From Hyposmocoma kahamanoa (lineage: Eukaryota; Arthropoda; Insecta; Lepidoptera; Cosmopterigidae), in NCBI RefSeq assembly GCF_003589595.1, contig NW_020654810.1, positions 8,767,084 through 8,831,083 of the forward strand: a stretch of DNA of 64,000 nt, given 5' to 3'. The notes under the pieces were generated by a model. The model saw only the letters and a list, made by a program, of their open reading frames with translations, was not told the DNA's origin and made no database searches. Positions 1 through 11,552 of this stretch are shown here, piece by piece (position 1 is the stretch's first letter; the number at the start of each line of letters is the position of its first letter). The position numbers were made by a program, and so were the translations under genes.

Positions 1-19
1 TATTCAATTATTCTTTGTG

Positions 20-165
20 AAATTACTCCACTAGATTGTAATATATTATCAATACAAAGATCGAACACTTAGAAAAAATTCCTTCGATCCGGCCGGATTC
101 GAACTGACGTCTCCTAGCAAACCGTGCCAGACGCTATGCCAACTAAGCAACGGAACGAACCTTAT
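20..165 (-). repeat. tRNA-derived SINE, family III
   Basis: Read on the minus strand the element starts with a tRNA-like head: A-box-like TGGCATAGCGTC region and B-box-like GGTTCGAATCC-type sequence (here slightly mutated), followed by a body ending in GTGTTCGATCTTTG and a region about non-binding of stop-like AT-rich sequence. A better preserved copy lies at 18436-18605. The two share head, body and AT-rich tail, which defines the family. Function is none beyond retrotransposition by a partner LINE. Confidence 0.65.
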
Positions 166-170
166 TACCT

Positions 171-470
171 ATTAATAATTAGTTTCAATTATTAATACAA
201 AGATCGAACACAAGGAAAAATTCCTTCGACCTGACAGGACTTGAACCTGCGACTACGCTATACCGTAGCGTCGTTCTACCAACTAAGACACAGTCGACAA
301 AATTCTTCTATGTGTCGGTTATGGCTCTTTGTATAGGGTTTTTTCAGTTTTCAACGCCGTAAGGTTCAAGTCCGGTCAGATTCAGTCAGGAGTCAGGAGT
401 TTTTTTTGTGTTCGATCTTTATTATTACAAAATTAGTGGAGCAATTTCACAAAAAAATATATGAATATCA
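171..470. repeat. Second and third family III SINE pieces
   Basis: A second minus-strand tRNA-like head and body (about 182-300) repeats the layout of the copy at 20-165 with a diverged anticodon-arm region. It is followed at about 400-470 by a plus-strand piece of the same body (GTGTTCGATCTTTATTATTAC and the AT-rich tail). The cluster therefore contains copies in both orientations. Confidence 0.5.
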
Positions 471-653
471 CGGTGGTAAAACATCGTCAAATTAAATAAA
501 AAATCAATTAATTATTTAGATTCAATTTTATTGGTAAGCATAATCAGCGTAATAGACATTTGATAAGGTGACAATAAAACTAGTGTCAGTATCTCGTAAG
601 TTACCGAAATGCAAATACAAGTTCTGACAAGGAGGGCAGTATTGACCATTACT

Positions 654-1127
654 AAGGGTCTTATTCTAGAACTCTACTTAATGCCCAAGTCAGGATTGCA
701 CTGGAAATACGACCCTAATGGCAGGGACTTGAGTATGATTTCGAGTGCTTTAAACCATACTCAAATCCTGACTAGAGCACTAAGTAGAGGAGTCGTATTC
801 TAGAACTCTACTCAATGCTTAAGTCAGGATTGCACTGGAAACACAAGCACTGGAAATACGACCCTAATGTCAGGGACTTGAGTATGATTTCGAGTGCTTT
901 AAACCATACTCAAATACTGACTTGAGCATTGAGTAGAGTTCTAGAATACGACCCTTAGTGTCGTATTCCAGAACTCTACTCAAGTCAGGACTTGAGTATT
1001 GCAGTGAGCACTGAAAATCATACTCAAGTCCTTGCCATTAGGGTCGTATTTCCAGTGCTTCAAATCACACTCAAGTCTGCTCAAATCCTGACTTGAGCAT
1101 TGAGTAGAGGTCTGGAATACGACACTC
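654..1127. repeat. Three head-to-tail copies of palindromic MITE A
   Basis: Each unit starts near GGGTCGTATTC-AGAACTCTACTCAATG and ends with its inverse CATTGAGTAGAG-TCTGGAATACGACCC, with the inner sequence also largely self-complementary (TTGAGTATGATTT against AAATCATACTCAA). Units run about 654-798, 797-955 and 956-1127. Single copies of the same element lie at 4688-4853, 37076-37237 and 59960-60124. There is no coding capacity; it should be a non-autonomous DNA transposon. The adjoining copies share their end sequences, which suggests insertion into each other or replication slippage. Confidence 0.75.
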
Positions 1128-2114
1128 AGACTTGTTAGCGGACATTTTGAAAACTACTTCAATAACAAAATAATGAATGAAACGTGGAATGCTATTAAAT
1201 CTAATAATAAAGTTGCTTTTGTCATTGGCGTCGTATTTCTAGATTGTCGTAATACTTGGCTCAAACGTTGTTTTGATATTCAAAAAGCACATGTAACGAA
1301 TAACTTAAATGAGGCGTATCGTCAACGGGACGAACTATCGATTTGTATGAAATGCTATTTTGGCGTATTGCCAGATGTAGACAAAATCTGTTCGAGTTGA
1401 ATAACTATCTGTCAATGTTTGCTTTATATGAAGTCACGGACACCTAATTAAGAATTTGGCACGTTGAGTTTCAGAAGGAAAGAATTTAAGTCTAAAGTCT
1501 TCTACTACATCAAATGGCTTTGGTTAATTCCGCATAACAGTGAAAGCGTTGAATCAATAACTTTGGAAAAAATATATAGTAAAATTAATATACGCTGATT
1601 ACTATACGTTGTGATAATACGACTCCTAAAAATTTTCACGATGGAAAAAATAACACAAACTTCTACATTTTACAAGAAAACCGCTGTATTCAATGCATAC
1701 ATATACCAAGGTTTTTTTTATATCAAAATTAAATTGAACACGTATACTATACGATATAAATTGTTCAAATGGCTTTTCGTTTGTAAAAAAAAATCTGAAA
1801 TAAAGCCAAAGAAAATGAACCGATTAGTATGGGACAAATTGGAATTCGAGCTGAGGCATTATAGACTCTTTAAGAAACCTTTATAATGCAGAACGTTAGC
1901 AACACTGAATAAGAACGAAAATAAGTCGCTAGCTGTTAACAGAGCACTATGTAAATAACTTTCTAAGAAGAATCTGTAATCGCCATGCTTACTGTGAGAG
2001 TTAGCGACATTAAGTAAGGACGCAGTCACATACAGGGTGACCACTGCTATTGAGGATCTTTTAGCCCGTTTTCTAGAACACTCTGTAGCATGTGGTTTGT
2101 ACATACAAATTTAC
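1128..2114. other. Spacer with no recognised gene
   Basis: AT-rich sequence. It contains a 75-codon plus-strand ORF (1173-1400) and a 91-codon one (1611-1886), neither with a recognisable domain, splice context or codon pattern that I would call coding. The next exon of the minus-strand gene at 2115-2303 may lie here or beyond the left edge; I could not identify it. Confidence 0.4.
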
Positions 2115-2303
2115 CTTTTTCTCCTGGTCAGTGAGCTCCTGGTCAGGCGTAGGCAATCCGATGATGGAGTTGTCCCACATGACGGGGTGCCACGGGCGGC
2201 GTGAAGCACGCTCGGGCTGCAGCTGCGGCTGTGGCGGTTTCAGCGGCAGTGACCGGACATCTACGTACTCTTCCTCTTCAAATTCTGTCTGTTCCTTGCT
2301 CAT
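2115..2303 (-). CDS. First coding exon of an unrecognised gene (partial)
   Basis: Sixty-three codons from an ATG in good context (AAAAATGAGC) to a consensus donor, GAGAAAAAG|GTAAAT, ending in phase 0. A polypyrimidine-type acceptor, CATTTCTTTCTAG|CAAAA, lies just upstream of the ATG, so the exon probably also carries the end of a 5' UTR and a non-coding first exon lies further upstream. The peptide begins MSKEQTEFEEEEYVDV: a very acidic start, then a proline/glutamine-rich stretch (PLKPPQPQLQP), then RRPWHPVMWDNSIIGLPTP. No signal peptide or membrane segment is visible, which suggests a cytosolic N-terminus. I do not recognise the family. The downstream exons were not found and may be outside the window. 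Confidence 0.55.
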
Positions 2304-2329
2304 TTTTTGCTAGAAAGAAATGAAATAAA

Positions 2330-2508
2330 GGCTCTTAGGCTCTTACGATATTAATGCTCGCGCATTCGCGAGAATTCCGCAAAAGGTTTTGGCTCGTATC
2401 TAGTTTATACGTTACACAATTGACCATAAAGTTCATTATGTTGTACAATGTCGTTACAAAAATTCGCTGCAATTCCGTACCGCCGCAATATAAATTAAGC
2501 CTTAAGTT
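2330..2508. repeat. MITE B copy (left end degraded)
   Basis: Shares the inner block TTACACAATTGACCA-AAAGTTC and the right terminal repeat (TTCCGT-CCGCCGCAATATAAATTAAGCC) with copies at 21093-21279 and 62192-62405. The left end has diverged. No coding capacity. Confidence 0.65.
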
Positions 2509-2702
2509 CGATGGTAAGTGCGTATCGACTGAGATGCCACTCAGATGGTGCATCTCCAACTCGAAATGTACGAATGTGTATGTAAACACTTTATTATATG
2601 TTGCAACAAAACAAATTACACATTTTAACATAGAATTTAAGACGTTCAAAGGCGAGCTTATCCCATAAAGCGATTTATTCCAGCTAATCTTTTCGTGTAT
2701 TA

Positions 2703-2930
2703 CAAATAAATAAACATTAGACAACATCACATGCGTTGCTCAGATCTAAAGTAAGTAGGTAAGCAAAGCACTTGTGTTATGGAAATAGGGAAACTACGAC
2801 GGTACGACAAACAGCCAGACCCGAGACAATATAAAAAAGTTTTGACCCGGCCGGTGATTGAACCTGGGACCTCAGAGGTGGCACCACCATGAAAACCGAC
2901 GTGCAAGCCACTGGACAACGAAAGTCGTCA
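2703..2930 (-). repeat. tRNA-derived SINE, family II
   Basis: On the minus strand: tRNA-like head with a type-II (Ser/Leu-like) look, then TTGTCTCGGGTCTGG-type body and an AT-rich TATTTATT tail. Better copies at 19385-19605 and 25847-26130 show the head TGGTCGAGTGGC (A box) and GGATTCGATCC (B box). Confidence 0.7.
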
Positions 2931-4680
2931 AAATTTATAATCCTTTACCATCGTGGATCATACCAACTCAAATGATCAAGACTCTTTTAATACTTAGTAG
3001 CGATCTTAAATCATTACAAGACGACGTTTATGAATAAGCTGAAATTTTGTAAATTCAAATTATCGAATTGATCAGTGATGAACCTATCCATTGATGTGAC
3101 CAATGGCGGTTTTGCAGTCTTGGCCGCCCTAGGCCCCAGGCCTTGAACTCAGTACCAGCCGCCCCTTCCTCAGCACTTATCATGTACTGGTAGAAATCGA
3201 TTCAGAACTTTAGTTAACTATAATAGCTGCTAGTTTTAATTATTTTCGGAGGTTTCAAATTTAAATAAAACATTTAAAACGGTTTTAGATTTAATTTATT
3301 TAAGTATGGGTTCATTCTCATACAAAATTAGATATAATAAGTGTTTTACAATGTGTTACAAAACTCGTCTGCACTTAGCTCAGCCAAATCATTAATTAAA
3401 TCCTCACAAGCAAATTTTTTTAAATTTTCTTTAAAAATTAGCTTCTGTGTTAAGCAAAGCAAGATCGTTTAATCTTTGCTCCGTCATTGTTTTGTAGTTT
3501 TTGAGTTTACCGCGCTCAGACAGATACGGTAGTGAGAATATGTAGTGATGTGGTGGTTGTACATTAAGGTAATCTTACAACCACCACATCTTCAAAGATT
3601 TGTTACATAGATATGTAACAAATCTTTATTTTATACATAAAATATACGAAAGTGATTTAGGAAGAATTATTGTTATACGATGCGGTGCAGTGCGGCCCGC
3701 CATAATGTGCGTGAGCCTTTAGATTATTTAGGTACTTTGAGTTATTTCTTGATATCATCAGTGAATTCTTTTTAATACTCAATGAGTGTTAAAAACAAAC
3801 AAAAAACGGTAGAAAACAACGTTACATCCATGGTATGTTATGTTACGTCCAATTAGATAGATGGCGATTTGACAAATTAGTTCTAGTAGTAAACGGCCCG
3901 TCTCCCTTAACCTAGTAAGTTGTCCCGGAAATGATAAGTCAGTATCTGGCAAGCTTTGGCCCAGTAGTTTGGTCGAATATTCCGCTGTTCGGCCACCCTC
4001 CGGGCCGAATTATAGGTAGGCCTATTTGTAGCAAAACTAGTCTCTATAAATAAATAAATAAACATTTCATACAAAACACTATTTACAAATACCACTGTAG
4101 GTAAGCAACATTGGTACAATAATGTTCGCATCAAAATAAATTTATCTAATATGGTAATTAGGTAGTTAATTACGAAATACCGTGAATGAGAAGCGTGTAA
4201 AATCTAAGAGCTCTAATGAAACTAAAGAAATTTGATCGAAGGTCAAGGTTCGCCAAATTATATTCTAGCTTTTTGATTCTTCATTACATTTGCAAGTTGT
4301 ATACTTAGTAAATGGGTATTTCTTTCAATTTAGCTCCTAAACGGCGGCAACGTATCCAAAATGCTGGAAGTATATCTTTTTAACTCTTTAAATTAAATAC
4401 AAAAAGCGACTGCATCACCATCCTAAATTGCTGGCAGGGCAACTGACGATCTCAGATTCAATGAGACGTCTTAAGAGGCACATAATCTTAAACTGGATCA
4501 ACTAATTTGAAAATCCAGCTACAATCCAATCGGGCTGCTGCTGGAGAGTTAACTCTACATGAATCACGCAACCCATAAGCTCACAGTCATTTGACTGATC
4601 GCATGATTACACGATGAACAAAAACCCTTTATATGAGAATGCAAATAAACTGGACAAGGTAGCTACCAGCACCTGGGACT
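2931..4680. other. Spacer with two adjacent perfect hairpins
   Basis: No gene recognised. At 3547-3590 two 15-base arms (GATGTGGTGGTTGTA and its exact complement) flank a 14-base loop. At 3594-3627 a second perfect stem follows (AAAGATTTGTTACAT and its complement, 4-base loop). The rest is AT-rich sequence with short ORFs only. Confidence 0.5.
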
Positions 4681-4687
4681 CTCAGGG

Positions 4688-4853
4688 TCGTATTCTAGAA
4701 CTCTACTCAATGCTCAAGTCAGGACTTGAGCAGACTTGAGTATGATTTCAAACACTGGAAATACGACCCTAATGGCAAGGACTTGAGTATGATTTTCAGT
4801 GCTTTAAATCATACTCAAGTCCTGACTTCAGCATTGAGTAGAGTTCTGGAATA
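4688..4853. repeat. MITE A, single complete copy
   Basis: Starts GGGTCGTATTCTAG and ends GGAATAAGACCC. The flanks give a 3-bp direct repeat TCA on both sides, as expected for a target-site duplication. The inner sequence is self-complementary, as in the other copies of this family. Confidence 0.8.
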
Positions 4854-5044
4854 AGACCCTCAGTCGGTCCTTTAATTTTTTAGATATCATTTTATAGCAA
4901 GAAAGTGCATTAACTTTGACTTATAGGGAATTACCAAGTAGAAAGCTGAGGTCCTGGTGCTTTTCACTGTTTAATCTTTAGAATCTTGGGAAAGATTGTG
5001 ATGACCCAGCCTGTTTACGTTTCTGCTAACGGATAACAGTGTTC

Positions 5045-5325
5045 AATAGCAGTAAAGCTCCTTGTGAAAGGGTTAGTCCAGGGAAGTACTGGCAACTTAC
5101 CTATTTCTGCCGTCAAGCAGTAATGCAAGGATTACTGCGTTCCGGTTTAGAAGAGCAAGAGTGCTGGTGAAATTACAGGCATATGAGACTTGTCAACTTA
5201 TGTCTCAGGGTGACAGGCGCAGAGACCTTTGAAACTCTGAATGGCACTGCAACTGTTATAGATAGGCATGTGTGTCCTTTACTATCATGCACCTGACTTA
5301 TTCGTCCCATCACTTGATATATTAT
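5045..5325 (-). repeat. Interspersed repeat, family V
   Basis: A diverged copy of the roughly 280-bp repeat whose minus-strand start reads AAGTGACGGGACGAACAAG and whose body contains GTGCCACTCAGAGC and CACATGGGACTTGTC-type blocks. Other copies: 20039-20300, 21533-21735, 24583-24850, 29238-29690, 34633-35300 (interrupted), 53066-53335 and 54238-54550. It looks like a SINE; I could not confirm a tRNA head. Confidence 0.7.
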
Positions 5326-7157
5326 TTTAAAAAATGTTGAAGATAGAGTTCCGGTATATTTTATGTATATGTAGAAAAGCCGGAAGGGTTAAGGCAAAAT
5401 ATACTCTTGATAGCTACACCGACGCGTCTCTATGTAGGTAAGGTAGAAGAATTGAATACGACTTATTATGTTCCAAACCAGACTTAGTAAAGTAGGTATT
5501 TTACCTTCGATTTGTTTTTTTAATTAATTGCAATAATTTGCAAAACGCACCACGCACAACCACAACAGTAGTTATGGTTGCGGTGTAATGGACCGCACGT
5601 GCACGAAATTGTACAATTGTTTTCATTTAATTTGAGTAGGTACGTAAGTATTAATTCTTTTAGACTTGTTGTTTTGAAACCTTGTGTTTAACTAGGTTCA
5701 TTAATTTTGAAATACGTAATAGTATATTATATTTGCCTCGTGGTTTCTGATTATATTTGTACTGTTACTAATTTTCTATTTCATAAAATCTTTTATTAAT
5801 AACCTTCGTTTTCACTATTTCGTACTATATTTTTGCGAAATGACTAGTGTATCTAATGAAAGTAACATGGTTGTACAAATATCTACACTCCCGGCTTTTT
5901 ATAGCTTGTTTTGGAACGAAAATAAAAATCAGATGGACTGTACAAAATCGCTACGCAATAATAGTTTTTATTGAATCGGTTACTTGGCAAAGGCACAAAA
6001 AGCAATTTTTTCTACGCCGTTTTATTTATACTGTTTTAATATACATAATACATTCTAGATCGCTAATATTCTAATAAAAATTGCTTCCTGTAAACAGTCT
6101 GGAGGTCAAAAAGGAAAAGATATATGTGTTCATTTGAATGTGTTCCTTGTTTTTAGGAACTTTGGCTTCAAAAGCTTAGTCTGATATTTGTATATGACCT
6201 ACTTTAAAAATATCATTGACATAAATAGATAGGTACTCGCTCTTGGTATTCGATCTTATTGACAGGATTGAAGTTTGGATGAGAAATTATAATACATATG
6301 ATTTGCACTTACTGATATCGAAGTCTCTCCGATAAACAAAAAAGATCGTAGTAATCTCACTTTTAAATAAAACAATGTGCCGGTTTCGCACAAAACAACA
6401 GTCTGTTTCTGGCGCGTTTACAACAGTTGCGCGGTTTATCTATCGGCTTTATTACTGGCGCTTACGAAATTATTTATAATTCGCTCTATGTGAACAGATG
6501 CATGAGCAGTATACGACTGAATTCATTACTTTCTCTCCCGACTGCGGGAGCATGTGATTACCCATACTGTTCCTGGTGACGTACGAGTTTTGGACAATTA
6601 CCAGCCGAAATAAGAACATCAGACACCGTATTGACATCTAGGACACTGACCGAAATCCATGCCAACAATTGAGCCACGTTAAACGGCTTTCTTAATTAAA
6701 TCAATTTTAAATACATGTATTGTGCGTTTTTTATAATGTATGATGCGTAAGTAATAAGTAGGTAAAACAACAGAAAACATCAATAACAAAATAATATCAA
6801 ATTTATTAACTTCAACAATTATAACTAGATAACAAAGAAAGGAACAGTCCTCGTTCAGAATCTGTATCAATTAAATCCATTTTTGGCAAGAGCTGAATAA
6901 TTCTAAAAACTTCAACAGACAACTTTTTGTTAAATCGTTCAAGGCAGATTTCTATTGTTTTTTACTATTGACTTGTTTAGAAACTTTTAGAGTCTGATTT
7001 ATAGCGCGACAAACTGTGAAATCTCATTTTGTTACGCAACGGATACTTTTTTACAAACCGTTAACTTTTGATCAGGCTTTTATCTAAACGGTGTTGTACA
7101 ACGGACACGCTCTACTAACACTGTTTGTGTTGGCTAATATCACCAGCTACAACTATC
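5326..7157. other. Spacer with nothing recognised
   Basis: AT-rich sequence with scattered short ORFs (for example 75 codons at 5847-6074) that show no domain or splice logic. It probably includes the 3' UTR of the secreted-protein gene that ends at 7158. Confidence 0.4.
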
Positions 7158-9411
7158 TTACGCGCCCGCCACCATCTCGTCGAAGGAAGCTTCGTGTTCC
7201 GACCTCGCTAGCATGAATTCAGGTAGAGTTACGCCCAAAGCTGCGCTATAACGCGGCCTAGTCTCGGCCCAAAAAGCACCGTTAGAATTAGATCCTGCAA
7301 ATTCTTCAGGAGGTGCTACATTGGTTTCGTCTACAATGTCTGCTTGAGATTCAGCCTCAGAGTCAACGCTTCTCTTGATTTTTGATTTCACTGGCGATTG
7401 AGTAGCCGGTACTGCCGTCGACACAGTGCTAGTGGCTGCTGTGACTTGCTTTTTTGGCTGACGAGCTTTCTTGCGTTTCAGTTTTTTGCCGTAGCCGGGG
7501 TTAGACACAACCAATGCGGCAGGCTTGAATGCAGGTGGTGCGCTCGTGCTTACAGTTCGACTCTCGGCTCCTTCGTGTCCTGCGTCTATGCTCGGTGGTT
7601 TGGACGTGAATTCTTTAACTTCTTGATAAGCTAAGTGGCTGCGTTTCGGGGCTGATTCAGACACAAACATACACTCTTCATTTTTCAAACCGTTGTTATC
7701 AATGCACTGGAAGCAGGTCATGCCGTTCTTTTGCACTTTTTTACAAGCGGATCTATCCTTTTTTTTAAATTCTGCTAAAACATGCTCTACATCTTTTTTA
7801 GGTTCAGTGTTACTGTAGAACCCAGGCAAAGCCTGTTTGTAGTTGTAAGGTTTGGTAAGCGAATCTGACTTTTCTTCAGAACTGTCGCTTTCTGACGACT
7901 CGCTTCGCAAAGCTTCGCTTGGTGCTGATTTAGGTGCATAATAGGTTTTATATTTATCATCAGATTCTACGTCTCCTTTTTTATAGTCACTATGAGTTTT
8001 ATCTGACTCTGAAGGAGAGGAGTACTCACCGGCATCGTCTTTAGCTTCGTGGTATTTTTCGGATTTTTTCGGTTGCTCGCCTTGTTGTTCAGGTTCATCG
8101 GGTTCATCATTGCTGTCAAATTTCTTTTCTTTGGAGTACGCATATTTATTGTTCTTAGGCTCGGCTACATAAGAACAAGATTCATAATTACCGCCTGTTT
8201 TAGGGTCCTTGCAGGTCATGCAGGTCATTCCATCTCTCAGCACTTCTTTGCAATTTCCTGGATTTTGTTTGATTTCAGCGGCCTGCTTTTCTGAAAGAGA
8301 TTTTATCCTTTCATACTCCTTGTGGTCGTAACCGGAATCGTATCCGCTACCAAATGGATATTCATAATCTTTGTTGGGATCTTTACGTTCCTTATAACTG
8401 GCGCTGTAGAAGTCGCTATCAAAAGCCTTGGGCCTGAAACGGTAGTCTTTGTAGTCATAAGAGTCATCATCGTCCTCACTACTTTTGCTTAATCTCTCGC
8501 TTCGTCCTCTTGCATATCGACGAATACGAGCTGGTCCTGTAACGTAAGCATTAGGCTTGTAATTGTATTGATCAATTTCACTATTTTCATCCAATTCTTC
8601 TCTACGATATTTCAATGGGTGAGCCACCTCTAAATTCGTTACGGCGGGTTTAAAATACGAAGACACACTAGGGTTTTGTTTCAAGGCAGAAAGTATATCT
8701 TCCCCTTGTTCGTTTTCTTCTTCAGGCTTGTACACTTTATAGTCAGCATCGTGTATTTGCCTGATATCATATCGTAAGGGACTGGAAATTTGCTGGCGGA
8801 TCGGCAAGTGAGTGTACGATTGGTGTTGCTGGTGCTGTTGCGGTGGTGGTTGGACAAGCCTGGCTGCTTGCCCGGGAGGATGAAAGCCTTGACTTGGTAT
8901 CGGATTAAACCCGAAGTGTTCAGAGGAGAAAATATTTTCTTTAGGTGCTATACTTCTTTGCAATGAATCTATAGAACTACTGACAATAGTGTCAAATAAT
9001 TGTGGGTATTGACTCTTATCTACTTTAAGCATTGCTGCGGCAATTGGACTTGAAGCCAACGCGGCTACTCCTGAAAAAACCATATCACCATTAGGTATAT
9101 AAATATTATAATTATATATAATAAGATGTTAAAAATTTAAAAGTGCATGCAAAAAGCCTTGTGTTAAGTGACAATAGTGAGTGTCCTTATTAAATACTAA
9201 CCAAACTCTCCATCTCCGAAAATGGGACCGAAATCCAAAGGTTGGACAAATCCGTTATGTTTCTCTTCTTTAGCAAACACTCCCTCACATATCGCCCATA
9301 TTAACAACTGCAACAGGAATTATGTTTTTAAATGTATGATTAGCGTCAAAATATAACTTGAGCAAATTGTATAAGTTCATCACTTCGTACCAAATAACAG
9401 AGTCTAGACAT
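7158..9411 (-). CDS. Secreted protein with two four-cysteine motifs, three exons
   Basis: Coding exons 9391-9411, 9202-9307 and 7158-9070 join in phase to 679 residues. The first (MSRLCYL, donor TTG|GTACG) joins the second (acceptor CTGTTGCAG|TTG) to form a signal peptide ending ...AICEGVFA, then KEEKHNG. The mature part is hydrophilic and rich in Ser, Asp, Tyr, Lys and Pro, with long disordered-looking stretches. Two Cys motifs, at about residues 316-339 and 485-508, follow C-x9-C-x2-C-x10/11-C and share GMTC before the middle pair. A dibasic site KIKR|S at about residue 609 could be a proprotein-convertase site. I do not recognise the family. An extracellular, cuticle or matrix protein would fit, but that is inference. 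No membrane span after the signal peptide. Confidence 0.8.
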
Positions 9412-9532
9412 TTTTGTTATATGGGTATACACCCAAGTAAATAGGTAAACGTCCACTACTTCTCACTGTATGGAGTTGTATTTCTCGTTTGCGTCGGGAT
9501 GAAAGTAACGTCATATTATTGCAATGACAAGG

Positions 9533-9539
9533 TTTTATA
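9533..9539 (-). promoter_or_regulatory. TATA box of the secreted-protein gene
   Basis: Minus strand reads GCCTATAAAACC, 122 bases upstream of the start codon at 9411. This would place transcription start about 30 bases further on and give a 5' UTR of roughly 90 bases. Position and sequence fit a TATA-type insect promoter; no initiator was confirmed. Confidence 0.55.
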
Positions 9540-9887
9540 GGCGTCAATATTGCGCAGGTGAAAGATCGGTGCAACAGAGCGCGCGCACCACTCAAGCGTG
9601 TCTGGCCGGACAATGTCCGCTTACCCCATCCGGTCAGCGACTGCAAGTTTCTGTATATGCCAGCCGTCGGCAACGACATTGTGGACGTCGAAGACTGGAA
9701 CAGCTTTTTCTCCCGCGAACAAATCATGTTTGTAGCCACACTACTTATAGTAGTTTTTTTTTAGCGAATGTTAGAAAACTTTAAAAATCTTTCAGTCGAT
9801 GTAATGAAATCCCTAGTTTCTATTGAGCCAACGCGATGTTACTGTCATTTTAGACACCCAAACCAAACAGTAGGACATCAAATGACA

Positions 9888-10075
9888 GCCTACGTGACCG
9901 AACGGTTACCATGCTGCTCTGCCACGCAAAGGTCCCGGGTTTTACTCCTGGGCCGGAAGAAATATTTCTATGGCCTACAGTTATTTGTCTCGTGAGCTTG
10001 GATGTAATTTGTGGTTGTCGATACATGTCCATGGCACCCGCGATACAGGGTTTCCCTAGTGCGAGGGTATGTGTT
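9888..10075 (+). repeat. tRNA-derived SINE, family I
   Basis: Plus-strand head (GACCGAACGGTTACCATGCTG; B box partly mutated in AGGTCCCGGGTTTTACTCC), then the family body with GTGAGCTTGGATGTAATTTG, TCCATGGCACCCGCGA and CAGGGTTTCCCTAGTGCG. Other copies: 16597-16832, 22187-22395, 22555-22725, 59877-60265 and 63185-63297. Confidence 0.7.
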
Positions 10076-10632
10076 TTTTTTTACTTTTTGTACTTTACTT
10101 ATTACTAATTATAGTAGGTATTTGCGAGTTCACATTGCCGCATTTTTTACAGAGTTCGTATGCAAGTCTGGTAACTTTATTGGTGAAGTTGTAAAAAAAA
10201 TCCATTTCCACTTCCTTTAGTTATAACTACGGAAGTTATTTTGCAGTTTAATGAAACTGATCAACCAGTTGCATAGCCGTCATTTGCGGTTGCTGCTTTA
10301 TTTTAGAAGCCAGTGCGGAACCATTGAGTAAGCTCATAGTAGTACAGATAAGATACAAATTAAATTTATAAAATTCCACAAAGATTTGTTTTATTAGACA
10401 AAAATTGAAAAGCAGTTGTGACTATTTGTATTGAGTAATGGAGAATCATTACAATTCCTTTGTACGTACATTCCTTAAAGGCTCAATACTCAACTTTATT
10501 GATCTCCGTGAGCAAAAAAGACGTTACAATCATTTTAAGTGCTTTGTGGGCTTATTAGGGCATGATGATAGTTGAGAGTTAGTTATTACTCGCACATGAG
10601 GATATAAAAATGGGATAAGTGGAGTTACATGT

Positions 10633-10773
10633 TTATTGCTCCGTTAGATACAAAAAATTATAATCCACATCCTCTCCAATTCTTGTAACTCTATCTACAA
10701 TATTAAGCACTAGAGTTACAAGATTTGGAGAGGATGTGGGTTATATTTTTCTGTATCTAATGGAGCAATACAC
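10633..10773. repeat. Fold-back (snap-back) element
   Basis: Two arms of about 60 bases pair almost perfectly: TTGCTCCGTTAGATAC ... CCACATCCTCTCCAA ... CTTGTAACTCTA on the left, and its complement TAGAGTTACAAG ... TTGGAGAGGATGTGG ... GTATCTAATGGAGCAA on the right, with a short loop near 10694-10711. This is typical of a MITE made almost only of inverted repeats. Confidence 0.7.
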
Positions 10774-11497
10774 GTTAACATATACACTTATGCCATTCTT
10801 CCATGATGGGTGCGACATAATCACATAAAATATCTGTATATCTGTGTATCGGTAACAAATGCCACAATATTCATTTATTTTTTTAGAAATTACTACACTA
10901 ATTTCTTATGATTATTAACGCAAATATCGAACACAACAACTGAGCTACTAGATCGAGACAGCACACCCTACTTTCTTACTACCTTCTGTATTATACCTAG
11001 GCAAGCCGTAGGCAGCTATTCTGGTGATGCAAATGTCCATGGGCAACGATTACCGAGTAGGAATAATTTGTTAAACCAAAACACTGCAAGTCCCAGTACG
11101 GTGTTTTGTAATTTCCTTACAACAAGAATCTACCGGCGGTTATTAATGAAAAACTAATTTATTCATTTACAATAGCAAAATTGGGTGGTGTATGTCGTTC
11201 CTTCGTCGAACGAAGCAAAGATACTGTACAAAGTACATTTAAGTAGTCTGAATCTACGTTAGAATATGTAAATTAAGCATCATTGCAAAGCGATATTTCA
11301 ATTTTGTTATACGGTAAAGCTCCTTAAAATTAGATTAAAAAAAAAGAAATTACTTTTTTCAAAAGTACAATTTATAATGGCTAGATATAATTATTTAACA
11401 CTCTCAGCGTCATAGAACAAACGATTTTTCTGAAGCAGCAGCCCTAGTGGGCGGCGCGCGAGACGCACTTTTTTTCACTGCACGCCATGCCTGGGTC

Positions 11498-11552
11498 CTG
11501 ATTTCGAGACTACCAAATCGGATTCGATCCGGTCGGGTAGTCTCGAAATCAG
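11498..11552. repeat. Perfect 17-base inverted repeat
   Basis: CTGATTTCGAGACTACC at 11498-11514 and its exact complement at 11536-11552 surround a 21-base loop containing GATTCGATCCGG. No protein is associated. It could be part of an undescribed repeat. Confidence 0.5.

Noticed and set aside
82..165. Possible genuine tRNA genes at tRNA-like heads (also 16760-16832, 19520-19600, 25850-25930, 60640-60730)
   Set aside because: Each head continues into a SINE body shared by several copies, heads carry mismatches in stems, and the same head recurs with the same tail; these are SINEs, not tRNA genes.
1173..1400. 75-codon ORF (MNETWNAIKSNNK...)
   Set aside because: Looks vaguely like a retroelement remnant, but I found no conserved motif to support it.
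2354..2730. Opposed ORFs of 104 and 131 codons
   Set aside because: Both lie in MITE B and flanking AT-rich sequence; the peptides repeat at the other MITE copies.
9404..9784. Overlapping 111- and 86-codon ORFs near the secreted-protein promoter
   Set aside because: No domain, and the minus-strand one contains the TATA box and 5' leader of the gene model; treated as non-coding.
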